Shown: positions 16,024 through 24,934, counted from the stretch's first letter. The stretch is 64,000 nucleotides of DNA from JACVRN01 sp963715565 (GCA_963715565.1 OY970256.1:5208001-5272000); one strand, 5' to 3'. Notes: generated by a model from the sequence alone, not told the origin. Numbers and translations: made by a program.

Positions 16024-17505
16024 TTACGCTCCGCTTACAGCCTCGTCCGTCAGCGCGCTCACGCGCGGGCGCGCACTCAGTGGATGCTTCTGCTCGTAAG
16101 CGTGCGCGAGGCGGAGCAGGCGCGCTTCATCCCAGTGGCGCGCCATCAACTGCAAGCCTATAGGCAAGCCTTCCTTTGACAGCCCGCACGGGACGGAGAC
16201 GCCCGGCACACCCACTAGATTCGCCGTGCAGGTGTAGATGTCGTTGAGATACATCGAAAGCGGGTCGTCCACCTTTTCGCCTATGAGAAACGCGGGCGTC
16301 GGCGTGGTCGGCGTCAGGATTGCATCGCAAGCTGTGAAAGCGCGCTCGAAATCTTGTTTCAGCAGCGTGCGTACCTGTTGCGCCTTGCGATAGTAGGCAT
16401 CGTAGTAGCCCGAAGAGAGCACGAACGTTCCTAGCATGATGCGGCGTTTGACTTCCGCCCCAAAACCTTCGTCGCGCGTGCGCTTGTACATCTCGCGAAG
16501 GGTGCGCGCCTCTTCCGCGCGAAAGCCGTAACGCACGCCGTCAAAGCGCGCCAGATTCGAGGACGCTTCGGCGGTGCAGATAACGTAGTAAACGGCGATG
16601 CAGTATTTCGCGTGCGGCAAATCTATCTCGACAATCTCCGCGCCCAAATCCCTGTAAGCTTCTATCGCGCGCTCGACGGCAGCGCGCACGTCTTCGTCCA
16701 ATCCTTCGCTGAAGAGAGCGCGCGGCACGCCTATGCGAATGCCGCCGATGTCGTCCGCGAGCGTCGCGCTGTAGTCGGGCACAGCGACATCAGCGCTCGT
16801 CGCGTCCAATGGGTCGCGCCCGGCTGCCGCGCGCAGTAGATGCGCCACGTCGCGCGTCGTGCGACCGAAGATGGAGATGTGGTCGAGCGAGGAAGCGAAG
16901 GCGACCAGTCCGTAACGAGAGAGACGCCCGTAGGTCGGCTTGAAGCCGACGATGCCGCAAAGCGCCGCGGGCTGGCGCACGCTTCCGCCCGTCTCCGAGC
17001 CGAGCGCGGCGGGCACAATTCCTGCCGCCACAGCCGCCGCCGAGCCCCCGCTTGATCCTCCCGGCACACGCTCTGTATCCCACGGATTTCTTACCACGCC
17101 GAAGGCGGAGTTTTCGTTTGACGAGCCCATGGCAAACTCGTCCAGATTGGTCTTGCCGATGACGATTGCGCCCGCCGCCTGTAAGCGCTCGACGACCGTG
17201 GCCGTGTAAGGCGGGTGATACGGCCCAAGGATGCGCGAGCCGCAGGAAGCCTGTAAGCCGCGCACGACGATATTGTCTTTGACGGCGATGGGCACGCCCG
17301 CCAGCGGCAGCTTCGACCCGTCGTCCGGTTGCTCTCGCTCCAACTCTTCCGCACGCCGGAGCGCGCCCTCGCGGTTAATCTCCAGAAAGGCGTTGAGCGT
17401 TGCGTTTAATTTTTCGGCAGCGTCCAAAGAGCGCGAGACCTCTGCGCGCGCAGAGGTCTCGCCCCGCTCAAGCGCCTCGCGTATGGATTGAATGTTGTAT
17501 TCCAT
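16024..17505 (-). CDS. gatA: Glutamyl-tRNA(Gln) amidotransferase subunit A
   Basis: 493-residue amidase that releases ammonia from glutamine to amidate Glu-tRNA(Gln) or Asp-tRNA(Asn). The Ser-cisSer-Lys amidase core is visible: VAVKDNI with the Lys, the glycine/serine block PGGSSGGSAAA, and GSETGGSVRQPAALCG with the nucleophile region. The length is normal for GatA. gatC lies just upstream in the same direction, separated by a word hairpin; gatB is not in the window. Confidence 0.97.
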   Translation of the reverse strand: MEYNIQSIREALERGETSARAEVSRSLDAAEKLNATLNAFLEINREGALRRAEELEREQPDDGSKLPLAGVPIAVKDNIVVRGLQASCGSRILGPYHPPYTATVVERLQAAGAIVIGKTNLDEFAMGSSNENSAFGVVRNPWDTERVPGGSSGGSAAAVAAGIVPAALGSETGGSVRQPAALCGIVGFKPTYGRLSRYGLVAFASSLDHISIFGRTTRDVAHLLRAAAGRDPLDATSADVAVPDYSATLADDIGGIRIGVPRALFSEGLDEDVRAAVERAIEAYRDLGAEIVEIDLPHAKYCIAVYYVICTAEASSNLARFDGVRYGFRAEEARTLREMYKRTRDEGFGAEVKRRIMLGTFVLSSGYYDAYYRKAQQVRTLLKQDFERAFTACDAILTPTTPTPAFLIGEKVDDPLSMYLNDIYTCTANLVGVPGVSVPCGLSKEGLPIGLQLMARHWDEARLLRLAHAYEQKHPLSARPRVSALTDEAVSGA

Positions 17506-17531
17506 AAATTAGAGGCAAGTAAAGAAATGAT

Positions 17532-17607
17532 GAATGCAAAGTGCAAAGTGCAAAATTAAAGAAGCTCTTTCTTTTCATTCTGCATTTTGCATTTTGCACT
17601 TTGCATT
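17532..17607. repeat. TGCAAAGTGCAAA word hairpin
   Basis: The left arm ATGCAAAGTGCAAAGTGC (17534-17551) is complementary to the right arm near 17590-17607, which ends in GCACTTTGCATT. It lies between gatC and gatA, so the transcript of this pair would contain the hairpin. The same words recur at 62319-62398. Confidence 0.8.
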
Positions 17608-17624
17608 GCTTTACTATCGCTTTC

Positions 17625-17921
17625 TTAAAGCACTTTGGGAACACGGAAATAGCCGTGAGCAGCGTCAGGGGCTTGATCAAGCGCCTGCTCCTGTCCGAGC
17701 GAGGGCCGTACCATGTCCTCGCGCGCAGAGGGCGTGCGCTCGCCCTCGGGAGTTAACCCGCCCGTGGCAGGCTCTACGGAACTCGTGTCCAGCTCGTTGA
17801 GCTGTTCGACGTAGGCCACAATCTCTGCTATCTGCGGAGTAAAAGCGCGACGCTCCTCGGGCGTGATTTCCAGGTGCGCGAGGTCCGCAATTTTTTCGAT
17901 GTCAGCTTCAGTGATAGGCAT
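17625..17921 (-). CDS. gatC: Glutamyl-tRNA(Gln) amidotransferase subunit C
   Basis: 98-residue GatC, which stabilises the GatA-GatB complex. The N-terminus ITEADIEKIADLAHLEITPEE and the motif YVEQLNELDTSSVEP are characteristic. It is slightly longer than usual because of the C-terminal tail FRVPKVL close to the hairpin at 17532-17607. It is upstream of gatA on the same strand and probably co-transcribed. Confidence 0.95.
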   Translation of the reverse strand: MPITEADIEKIADLAHLEITPEERRAFTPQIAEIVAYVEQLNELDTSSVEPATGGLTPEGERTPSAREDMVRPSLGQEQALDQAPDAAHGYFRVPKVL

Positions 17922-17925
17922 AATT

Positions 17926-18020
17926 CAATTTTGGATTTTAGATTTGCGATTTTCGATTTGAAAGAAAGCAAGCAACACTACTTCTTCAAATCGCAAATCG
18001 GCAATCGCAAATCTAAAATT
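17926..18020. repeat. TTTTAGATTTGCGATT word hairpin
   Basis: The left arm (17926-17960) and right arm (17987-18020) consist of AATCGCAAATC words and their complement. The TAG stop codon of the upstream minus-strand dciA gene (18013-18015) is part of the right arm. The same vocabulary occurs at 18500-18599 on the other side of that gene. Confidence 0.8.
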
Positions 18021-18495
18021 TCTTCTCTTCTTCGCGTCGGTTGATGCAACTGCCTGCGGCAACCAGAAAGCGGCGGCGCAAGTTTTCGTCCTGAATCGCT
18101 CCGGCTGCGGCCAGAAGGTCGCCGCCCGTTTTACTGAGCGCGCGGCGCTCCTGTTCTTCTCGTTCGATGGCCTCGTGGCCTGCGGCCTCTGCGCGCGCGG
18201 CTGCGACCGTCTTCGAGTCAACGCGAAATTCTATATAGGTCACAACCGCCTGACCCAGTAGAGAGTTGAGACGAAACAGAAGCTGCCCGCTCATGGCCTC
18301 AAGCTGGCGTTGCCAAGTCGTGTCGGCGACCGCCACGATGAGCGTCTTGCGGTAGAGCCGGAAGGGCACGGCATGCGGGCGCAGTTGTTCACCCGCCACA
18401 CGTCGCCACGCCACGAGCGCGGCTGCTTCCAGCACCTCTTCGGTCTCGCCCGCGGCGCGCAGCAGTTTCGGCAACGCGCGAATCAAGTCGTCCAT
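18013..18495 (-). CDS. dciA: DUF721 (DciA-type) protein
   Basis: 160 residues. The core VAWRRVAGEQLRPHAVPFRL, followed by LIVAVADTTWQRQLEAMSGQLLFRLN, is the DUF721 domain (about 25-95) of DciA, the bacterial helicase operator that helps load the replicative helicase. The C-terminal half is Ala/Glu/Arg-rich and poorly conserved. The gene is bracketed by two hairpins of the same word family, one of which supplies its stop codon, so the last residues may not be ancestral. Confidence 0.8.
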   Translation of the reverse strand: MDDLIRALPKLLRAAGETEEVLEAAALVAWRRVAGEQLRPHAVPFRLYRKTLIVAVADTTWQRQLEAMSGQLLFRLNSLLGQAVVTYIEFRVDSKTVAAARAEAAGHEAIEREEQERRALSKTGGDLLAAAGAIQDENLRRRFLVAAGSCINRREEEKKF

Positions 18496-18499
18496 AAAG

Positions 18500-18599
18500 A
18501 ATTTGCGATTTTAGATTTGCGATTTTCGATTGGAAGAGGATTAAATAAGAGCAAGCGTCTTTCAAAATCGCAAATCGGCAATCGAAAATCGCAAATTCA
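18500..18599. repeat. AATCGCAAATCGGCAATCG word hairpin
   Basis: Arms at 18500-18531 and 18564-18599, again of AATTTGCGATT/AATCGCAAAT words, fill the gap between the divergent dciA and maf genes. The right arm ends two bases before the AGAGGAG ribosome-binding site of maf. Confidence 0.8.
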
Positions 18600-18611
18600 T
18601 AGAGGAGTGTA

Positions 18612-19238
18612 GTGGAAAAACGAGGAGAGCTACAAGCGGGCGTGAAGGAAATAGAGGGGCGCGGCCCTTTCGTCGAAAAGCTCTTGCTGGCTTCGCAGAG
18701 CCCACGGCGGGCAGAGATTCTGCGCTCGGTCGGCTGGCCGTTTGAGACCTTTAGTGTGGAGATTGACGAATCAGTGGAAGCTGCGGAGAGCCCCGTCCAA
18801 TACGTAGAGCGTCTAGCGCAGGGTAAGGCGGAAGCGGCGGCCCGGCTTTATCCGTCCCGTCTGGTGCTCGGCGCGGACACGACTGTCGTCGTTGACGGTG
18901 CGATACTCGGCAAGCCGCGCGATACGGAAGACGCGCGCCGCATGCTCAAAAGTTTGAGAGGCCGTTGGCACGAAGTCCTGACCGGCGTGGCACTCGTGCG
19001 CAGCGTGGGCGGCGAGATGTTGCGGCGCGTGGCGCACGAACGGACGCGCGTGCGCTTTGCAAAAATGAGCGAGCAGGAGATTGATTGGTACGTCGCAACG
19101 GGCGAGCCAACGGACAAGGCCGGAGCCTACGCCGTGCAGGGAAGGGCCGCGCTTTTTATAGAAGCCATAGAGGGTGATTACTGGAATGTAGTAGGGTTGC
19201 CCGTGCGCCTTGTTTACAAACTGAGCTGTGAGCTATAG
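18612..19238 (+). CDS. maf: Maf-family nucleoside triphosphate pyrophosphatase
   Basis: 208 residues. The Maf signature LLASQSPRRAEIL lies near residue 25, followed by ADTTVVVDGAILGKP, which contributes metal/substrate residues. The family hydrolyses non-canonical or canonical NTPs (dTTP, UTP) to monophosphates. It starts at GTG 18612 directly after AGAGGAG. The first 20 residues are an extension beyond typical Maf proteins, so a later start remains possible although none has a better ribosome-binding site. Confidence 0.92.
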   Translation: MEKRGELQAGVKEIEGRGPFVEKLLLASQSPRRAEILRSVGWPFETFSVEIDESVEAAESPVQYVERLAQGKAEAAARLYPSRLVLGADTTVVVDGAILGKPRDTEDARRMLKSLRGRWHEVLTGVALVRSVGGEMLRRVAHERTRVRFAKMSEQEIDWYVATGEPTDKAGAYAVQGRAALFIEAIEGDYWNVVGLPVRLVYKLSCEL

Positions 19239-19266
19239 CTATCACGGAAGGATTGCGACCTGTTTT

Positions 19267-19472
19267 GAGCCCCGTGAGGGGGCGATAGATATTAGCCCAC
19301 GGCGTGAGCCGTGGGAGAACAATCAGCCAAAATTAAGAAAGCCCCTGAAAGGGGCGAAAGAGATTCCCGTCCGGATTTCTTTCGCCCCTTTCAGGGGCTC
19401 TATAACTTCTGAATGCTACCAATTCCCACGGCTCACGCCGTGGGCTATTTTATTCCGCCCCTTTCAAGGGCT
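19267..19472. repeat. GAGCCCC / CCCACGGCGTGAGCCGTGGG repeat block
   Basis: The outer arms GAGCCCCGTGAGGGGCG and GCCCCTTTCAAGGGCTC enclose two copies of the palindrome CCCACGGCGTGAGCCGTGGG region (one per strand) and a central hairpin of GCCCCTGAAAGGGGC words. A related block lies at 33174-33361. It occupies the space between maf and the convergent redoxin gene. Confidence 0.8.
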
Positions 19473-19480
19473 CGCTGCTT

Positions 19481-20035
19481 TTAACGCAGCAGCTCTTCGA
19501 GCTGTGGGGCGAGTTGTTCCGTCAGATTGCCTTCGGAGTCAAGGCCGCCGATGGGCGAGCCGTAGACACGACCGCTCTTGTCCAGAATCACGATGGCGGG
19601 AAGCTGGTCCACGCCCATCTGCTTGACGACTTGAGCGTCGGGGTCGCGCAACACCGTGACGTTTAACTGGTGGCGGCGCGCAAAGGCGCGTAGTTGTTCG
19701 TCCGTGGCGTAATTCTTAGACTTGGGCGATTCACTATCTGTGCTCACCCAGTAGAGGACCACGCCGCGCTTGCCGTAATCGTTGGCGAGCTTGCGCACGC
19801 CCTCGGCCTGCTTGCGCGAAAGCGGCAACCACGAAGCGCCTATGGCGAGCACTACCACCTGCCCGCGCAGGTCGTCCGAAGTAATCTCCTGCCCGTCAAT
19901 CGAGCGGAGCGAAAAATTTAGGGGTTGCTGTGATGTTTGTGCGGACGATGGCAGCGGCACAAGGGCCACGGCTAAAACCGCCAGCAACATCGAGATGGTC
20001 GCGGCAACCAATGACCTGCGACTCTTTAAGAACAT
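19481..20035 (-). CDS. Exported redoxin-like protein lacking catalytic cysteines
   Basis: 184 residues with a signal peptide (about 1-32, ending PLPSSAQ) and an AhpC/TlpA thioredoxin-like domain: FSLRSIDGQEITSDDLRGQVVVLAIGASW, then VLYWVSTDSES and the cis-proline region QLPAIVILDKSGRV. Where TlpA-type proteins have WCxPC, this one reads WLPLS, so both active-site cysteines are missing. It may bind a partner rather than reduce disulphides. No close gene partner is seen. Confidence 0.78.
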   Translation of the reverse strand: MFLKSRRSLVAATISMLLAVLAVALVPLPSSAQTSQQPLNFSLRSIDGQEITSDDLRGQVVVLAIGASWLPLSRKQAEGVRKLANDYGKRGVVLYWVSTDSESPKSKNYATDEQLRAFARRHQLNVTVLRDPDAQVVKQMGVDQLPAIVILDKSGRVYGSPIGGLDSEGNLTEQLAPQLEELLR

Positions 20036-20161
20036 CTTTGTCTCCTTAACCGGTTGCCCCTTCTCGTCTCGGCTTGTCCACGTTGGAGAGCTTCTCGTGC
20101 GGAAGGGTTGGTCCGTACCAGTCAGTTAGATGAGCCGCCAGCCCTTCCGGTTGGACGAACG

Positions 20162-20245
20162 AGTCTAAAGTCCCAGGTCTCAAGTCCAAAGTCAAAGACG
20201 TGTTCTTTCTTTTGACTTGAGACTTGGGACTTGGGACTTGGGACT
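20162..20245. repeat. GACTTGGGACTTGGGAC word hairpin
   Basis: The left arm AGTCCCAGGTCTCAAGTCC (20169-20187) and the right arm of GACTTGGGACTTGGGACTTG words (20215-20245) are complementary. The right arm encodes the last residues of the upstream nucleotidyltransferase (SPKSQVPSLKS). Confidence 0.8.
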
Positions 20246-20860
20246 ATCAACGACCGGGGGCGGTTCTTCCTTGAAGACCTCTTTGTACAGTGCGCGGTAA
20301 TCATCCCACGTATCCATATCGCGCGCAATGTAAGGCGATTGGACGCTGATGCGCGCCACCTCGCTTCTCTTATCAAAGAGGGCGCGCAAGCCGCGCTCGC
20401 TGTCCAGATGAAGAAGCCGTTCGCGTAGCGCCGCGTCCACGAGCACCGGATGGCCGCCCCTGCCCGCGTGCTCCGGCACAAGCAGATGCGCGCCCGATTC
20501 GCGCCACGCGTCAATCAAAGTTCTGATTACTTCAGGGGGAACTGCCGGATGGTCAACAAGACTGATGAGAATCGCTTCCGCTTCTGCCGGGACGATACTT
20601 GCGCCGCACGCTATGGACGCGCCCATCTCGCTTTCCGGGTCAGGATTAAAAGCTATGCGAACAGGAAGCTGGGCGAGCGCCCCGCGCATCTCCTCTGCGC
20701 GGTGGCCGACGACGACGACCACTTCGCTCGCACCGCCTTCCAGAAGATTACCGACGCAGGCTTCGACCACCGTGCGACCGCCAAAAGGAAGCAGCGGCTT
20801 AAACGCCCCCATACGACGGCTGCGACCAGCGGCCAGCAGAATAGCAGCAACTTTGCTCAC
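20192..20860 (-). CDS. mocA: Molybdopterin cytidylyltransferase-like NTP transferase
   Basis: 222 residues of the MobA/MocA nucleotidyltransferase family. The N-terminal LLAAGRSRRMGAFKPLLPFGG is the NTP-binding motif; VDHPAVPPEVI and GRGGHPVLV are typical of MocA, which makes the molybdopterin cytosine dinucleotide cofactor. It lies directly downstream of the molybdenum hydroxylase genes, which need that cofactor, and is read in the same direction. The last 18 or so residues come from a word-repeat arm and are probably not ancestral. Confidence 0.82.
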   Translation of the reverse strand: MSKVAAILLAAGRSRRMGAFKPLLPFGGRTVVEACVGNLLEGGASEVVVVVGHRAEEMRGALAQLPVRIAFNPDPESEMGASIACGASIVPAEAEAILISLVDHPAVPPEVIRTLIDAWRESGAHLLVPEHAGRGGHPVLVDAALRERLLHLDSERGLRALFDKRSEVARISVQSPYIARDMDTWDDYRALYKEVFKEEPPPVVDSPKSQVPSLKSKERTRL

Positions 20861-20864
20861 AAGT

Positions 20865-20950
20865 GTGAGCAGTAAGCAGTAAGCAGTGAGCAGTAAGCAG
20901 TAAAAACATTTCGTTCGACTGCTTACTGCTTACTGCTCACTGCTTACTGC
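20865..20950. repeat. GTGAGCAGTAAGCAG word hairpin
   Basis: Arms at 20865-20902 and 20918-20950 made of AGCAGTA/GAGCAGT words, the same vocabulary as at 14074-14179. The TAA stop of the upstream FAD-subunit gene (20944-20946) lies inside the right arm. Confidence 0.8.
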
Positions 20951-21930
20951 ATTCTTAGCTCTTCCAAAGCGCGCAGGACGAAGGGACGCGCCATCTGTTT
21001 GCGCCAGTTCATGATGAAGTCTGTGTTATCTAGGGGTCGAGCTTTGGTATAGCAAGCTTCTGCGGCGGCCTCCATGCGCTCGTCGTCGAGCGGGAAGCCT
21101 ACGAGCGCAGCCTGCGCTTCCGCGACTTCGATGGGCGCGGGCGCAATACCGCCGAGGACGAGCTTTGCATCACGAACCATGCCGCTCTCGTCCATATCCA
21201 AACGCGCAGCCACGCCGAGCACAGGAAAATCAAAAGCCCCGCGCCGACGCAGTTTCTTATAAGTTGCTCGCCAGCCATTGGTGGGCGGAAGGCTGATGTC
21301 AACGAGCAACTCGTCCGCGCGCTTGTGCAGGTAGTCTATGCCGTCGTCGTTGTAGAACCCGCGAGCATCCACCATGCGCTCTCCGAGCGTGGAAGCCAAT
21401 CTCACGCGCGCACCTATGGCAACCATCAAGGGCACAAGGTCTGAGGATTGCACGGCCCAGCACTTACGGCTTCCGGGCGCAACCCAGCACACATCGCCGT
21501 CCTTCTTCAGGCAGAAATTGATGCCCTTGCGCCATTCGTAATTCTGGTCGTAGTAGTTGCATCGCGTGTCGAGCAGTAGATTGCCGCCAATCGTCCCCAT
21601 GTTACGCAGGATGGGCGTAGAGATAGTGCGCGCGGCGGCCGCCACAAAAGGGTAATCGCGATTGATGATGGGATGCTCGCACACGTCCGTCAAAGAAACG
21701 CTCGCTCCAATGCGTACGCCGCTACGCCCGTCACCCGAAATCTGGTTTAGCTCTTTGAGCCGCGTCACGGAAATTACCGTGCGCGGCGTCTGCTGTCGCC
21801 GCTTCATATTCGGATAGAGGTCCGTGCCCCCGGCCACAAACTGCCCCGCCGGCCCGGCATCGGCCATCATCCGCACCGCGTCCCTGACTTCACGCGGGAC
21901 GAGGTAAGTAAATTTAGGAAGTCTCATCAT
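20944..21930 (-). CDS. FAD subunit of a 4-hydroxybenzoyl-CoA-reductase-like enzyme
   Basis: 328 residues of the molybdenum hydroxylase FAD-binding subunit family. FVAGGTDLYPNMK and the FAD/flavin loop TIGGNLLLDTRC are visible. Four cysteines at 124, 140, 148 and 157 (spacing 16, 8, 9) match the spacing of the extra [4Fe-4S] cluster known in the beta subunit of 4-hydroxybenzoyl-CoA reductase, which ordinary xanthine dehydrogenases lack. This points to a reductive, low-potential enzyme rather than a xanthine dehydrogenase. The other subunits lie upstream on the same strand. Confidence 0.85.
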   Translation of the reverse strand: MMRLPKFTYLVPREVRDAVRMMADAGPAGQFVAGGTDLYPNMKRRQQTPRTVISVTRLKELNQISGDGRSGVRIGASVSLTDVCEHPIINRDYPFVAAAARTISTPILRNMGTIGGNLLLDTRCNYYDQNYEWRKGINFCLKKDGDVCWVAPGSRKCWAVQSSDLVPLMVAIGARVRLASTLGERMVDARGFYNDDGIDYLHKRADELLVDISLPPTNGWRATYKKLRRRGAFDFPVLGVAARLDMDESGMVRDAKLVLGGIAPAPIEVAEAQAALVGFPLDDERMEAAAEACYTKARPLDNTDFIMNWRKQMARPFVLRALEELRMQ

Positions 21931-22062
21931 AACGGTTTATCAAAGCCTTATTCTAAACTGATGCTGAACTCGATTTATTTACCAAACTCTCTATCAAACC
22001 CCTGCTCATCTTTACCCACACGAATAACTGAGGCGCGACATCTTCGTTTTGTCTACAGGCGA

Positions 22063-22446
22063 TTAGGATTTCACCTGTTTAGATTCCAGCTTCTCGACAC
22101 GCTGCTCAATCCATAATTGATCCTCCTTGAGTTGCAACATCTCTTTTGCGACGACATCAAATTTCCGACCGACACGTCGTAGGCTGTCGTCAACTTCGGA
22201 AAGCTTCACTTCCACTTTATTCAAACGCTCCAAGACCTGCTCCCAGATTGGGCGCGTCTCTTTGAGCCGCCGGTCAACTGTGTCTTCCAGTGTCGTGAGC
22301 CGTGAATCAATTTCATTGAGACGTATTTCAATTTTATTGAAACGACCGTCAATGCTATTGAACCGATCATCCATCGCATCGAAGCGAGCGAACACTCTTT
22401 CTTCAAAAGAGCGTCCATCCTGATCGGCTGTTTTATCTTCGCTCAT
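22063..22446 (-). CDS. Coiled-coil protein, unknown function
   Basis: 127 residues, strongly charged. Residues about 15-60 repeat a heptad-like unit (FDAMDDRFNSIDGRFNKIE, then IRLNEIDSRLTTLED), and a second coiled-coil region spans 65-122. No signal peptide or catalytic motif. Such proteins are often found beside regulators or structural systems. Here it lies 13 bases after the large subunit stop and interrupts the molybdenum enzyme operon, so it is probably co-transcribed; its role is unknown. Confidence 0.8.
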   Translation of the reverse strand: MSEDKTADQDGRSFEERVFARFDAMDDRFNSIDGRFNKIEIRLNEIDSRLTTLEDTVDRRLKETRPIWEQVLERLNKVEVKLSEVDDSLRRVGRKFDVVAKEMLQLKEDQLWIEQRVEKLESKQVKS

Positions 22447-22459
22447 CTAGTTCCTCCTT

Positions 22460-24934
22460 TCATGAGTGCACGGCGACGCTCGGCATCTCGCGTCCGTCGC
22501 CGCCTTCGTCGGGCGTGAGGACTTTCAGGGCTTGCGGCCATTCGACCTCAGGCACTCCCTTGGGCCCGAAGCGTCCATCTTTGCCTTTGGCTTTGTCGCG
22601 GAGCGCAGTGAGAACTTTTTCGGGCGTGATGGGCACTTCGTCCACGCGCACGCCGACAGCATCGTAAACGGCGTTGGCGACGGCAGGCATGACGGGCAGG
22701 AGCGGTCCCTGTCCGACCTCTTTCGCGCCGTACGGCCCGTTCGGGTCGGGGTCTTCGATGAGATAGGTGATGACGTCGCACATCTCAAGCGTGGTCGGGC
22801 TCTTGTATTCGAGGAGGCTTGGGAACTTGTGCACGACGTTGCGATTGGCGCGATAGGTCATCTCCTCCATCAAGGCTTCGCCCAATCCCATGTAGACGCT
22901 GCCTTCGACCTGTCCCATGACGAGCGCGGGGTTGATGGAGCGTCCTATGTCGTGGCCTATCCAGATGCGCTCGACGGTGACGATGCCTGTTTCCGCGTCA
23001 ACGTCCACTTCCGCGACCGCAGCCGAATAGCTGTAGGCTGGAGAGGGACCGACGCCCGCACCCTTGAAACGACCTGGCGAGCGCGGCGGCGTGTAAGAGC
23101 CAACAGTGCCTATGGTCCCGAACTTGGATTCAGCGAGCACAACCGCTTCGGCAAACGTGACACCCGTTTCCGGATTTTCAACATCGAAGACGCGCCGCTC
23201 CGCGAACGAAAGATTTTCAATCGGAACGGAGAGCTTTTCGGCGACGGCGATGGTCAAAAGCTCGCGTGCGCGCTCCGCAGCCTGAAGCGCGGCGTTGCCC
23301 GTCATCAAGGTGACGCGGCTCGAATAGCTCCCGAGGTCCACGGGCGTCAAATCCGTGTCGGCTGTGATAATGCGTATATCGAAGGGGTCGATGCCAAGGA
23401 CTTCCGCGACGATGTAAGCGAGGATGGAATCACTCCCTTGGCCGATGTCGGTCGAGCCGCACTGGACACAGACGCCGCCCTGACGATCAAGACGAAGCTG
23501 CACGCCACTGTGCGGCATGTTGTTCCAGTAAATGGGAAGCCCCGCGCCGCAGATGTATGAGCTGCACGCGATGCCTATGCCTTTGCCCTCGGGGAGCTTG
23601 CGCTTTTCTCTATCCCAACCCGAAAACTTGTTCTTCCAATCAGAGCCTTCGACGACCTTCTCAATACACTTGCCCAATCCCATAGAGCCTATGCGCAGGT
23701 AGTTGGCCGTGACGGAAAACGGCGGCTGAAGATGCTTTAATCTAATCTCCGCCGGGTCCAGCTTTAACTCTTCCGCAATCTTGTCGAGATGAACTTCGAG
23801 CGCGTAGCGCGGCTGCGGCGTTCCATGCCCGCGCTTGGGACCGCACGGCGGCTTGTTGGTAAAGACGCGCGCGCCGCGAAACTTGTAACGCGGAACTTCG
23901 TAGGTCACGGTCTGAAGCGCGCCCGTGTAGAACGTGGAAGCCACGCCGTAAGAGCCGTACGCGCCGCCGTCCAGAAAGGATTGAAAATCCATAGCCGTAA
24001 TCGCGCCGTCCTTTTTGACGCCGGTGCGAATCTTCATCAAGACGGGATGGCGACCACGATGACAGTAGAAGACTTCCTCGCGCGTCAGACAAATCTTGAC
24101 GGGCCGACCTGTCATCATAGCGAGCTTCGAGACGACAATCTCGTGATTGAAGGGATCGGATTTTCCACCGAAGCCGCCGCCGTTCGGTGTGGCGATAACG
24201 CGAATGTGGCTCGCTGGCAATTCAAGAGTTTTAGCCAGCGCGCGGTGAACGTAGTGCGGCGTCTGCGTGGAACTCCACAGCGTCAATTTCCCGTCCGGGT
24301 CGAAATGCGCAACCGCCGCGTGCTGCTCCATGGGCAGGTGCGTGTTGCCTTCGTAAAAGAGCACGTCCTCACGAATCAAATCAGCTTCGGCAAAGCCCTC
24401 GTCTATGTCTCCGAATTCGAGCGAGACCATCTTGTGTACGTTGCCGTGGTCGCCGTAATCGTGTATGCGCGGCTCCGTGACCATCAAGCCTTCTTCGATG
24501 TTGGTGATGGATTGCAGCTTTTCATATTCGACTTCGATTGCGTTCATAGCGTCGAACGCAGTGTCTTCATCAAGAGCGGCGACCGCCGCCACGGGGTCGC
24601 CTATGAAACGAACCTTATCAATGCAGAGCGGGTGCTCGTCCTGGCTGACGGGAAGAATGCCGTAAGGGATAGGCAGGTCTTTTCCTGTAATGACGGCGAC
24701 CACGCCGGGCGTCGCGAGGGCTTTTGAAACGTCTATCTTTTTAATCAGCGCATGCGGCTCTGTTGCGCGCAGCATCTTGCAGTGGAGCATGCGCGGCAGC
24801 ATGATGTCGTCGGCAAACTTTGTCTGGCCCGTGCATTTCTGGCGCGCGTCCACCTTGCGAAAAGGCTTGCCGACAACTCTGAGCGGCTCGCCGTTTTTTC
24901 CGTTCGTCTTGCCGCCACGTTCTCGCTTACTCAT
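22460..24934 (-). CDS. Molybdopterin-binding subunit, 4-hydroxybenzoyl-CoA-reductase-like
   Basis: 824 residues of the xanthine dehydrogenase family large subunit. The N-terminal a/b hammerhead domain (VDARQKCTGQTKFADDI, about 28-140) is followed by the molybdopterin-binding part with GGGFGGKSD and QCGSTDIGQGSDS. Near the C-terminus the block GAKEVGQGP places Gln742 where family members usually have the catalytic Glu (VGEP or similar). The 3' end of the small iron-sulphur subunit gene overlaps this start by 8 bases. Substrate is not determined; an aromatic CoA ester is suggested by the FAD-subunit cysteines. Confidence 0.85.
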   Translation of the reverse strand: MSKRERGGKTNGKNGEPLRVVGKPFRKVDARQKCTGQTKFADDIMLPRMLHCKMLRATEPHALIKKIDVSKALATPGVVAVITGKDLPIPYGILPVSQDEHPLCIDKVRFIGDPVAAVAALDEDTAFDAMNAIEVEYEKLQSITNIEEGLMVTEPRIHDYGDHGNVHKMVSLEFGDIDEGFAEADLIREDVLFYEGNTHLPMEQHAAVAHFDPDGKLTLWSSTQTPHYVHRALAKTLELPASHIRVIATPNGGGFGGKSDPFNHEIVVSKLAMMTGRPVKICLTREEVFYCHRGRHPVLMKIRTGVKKDGAITAMDFQSFLDGGAYGSYGVASTFYTGALQTVTYEVPRYKFRGARVFTNKPPCGPKRGHGTPQPRYALEVHLDKIAEELKLDPAEIRLKHLQPPFSVTANYLRIGSMGLGKCIEKVVEGSDWKNKFSGWDREKRKLPEGKGIGIACSSYICGAGLPIYWNNMPHSGVQLRLDRQGGVCVQCGSTDIGQGSDSILAYIVAEVLGIDPFDIRIITADTDLTPVDLGSYSSRVTLMTGNAALQAAERARELLTIAVAEKLSVPIENLSFAERRVFDVENPETGVTFAEAVVLAESKFGTIGTVGSYTPPRSPGRFKGAGVGPSPAYSYSAAVAEVDVDAETGIVTVERIWIGHDIGRSINPALVMGQVEGSVYMGLGEALMEEMTYRANRNVVHKFPSLLEYKSPTTLEMCDVITYLIEDPDPNGPYGAKEVGQGPLLPVMPAVANAVYDAVGVRVDEVPITPEKVLTALRDKAKGKDGRFGPKGVPEVEWPQALKVLTPDEGGDGREMPSVAVHS

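Noticed and set aside
17925..18221. 98-codon minus-strand frame
   Set aside because: It overlaps dciA in another frame and ends in the word repeat; the DciA frame has the DUF721 motifs.
14074..20950. Repeated AGCAGTAAGCAG words as a CRISPR array
   Set aside because: Copies are inverted pairs without regular spacers, and no cas gene is near.
23789..24727. Long plus-strand open frame of 312 codons
   Set aside because: Antisense shadow of the molybdopterin subunit, which has full family motifs.
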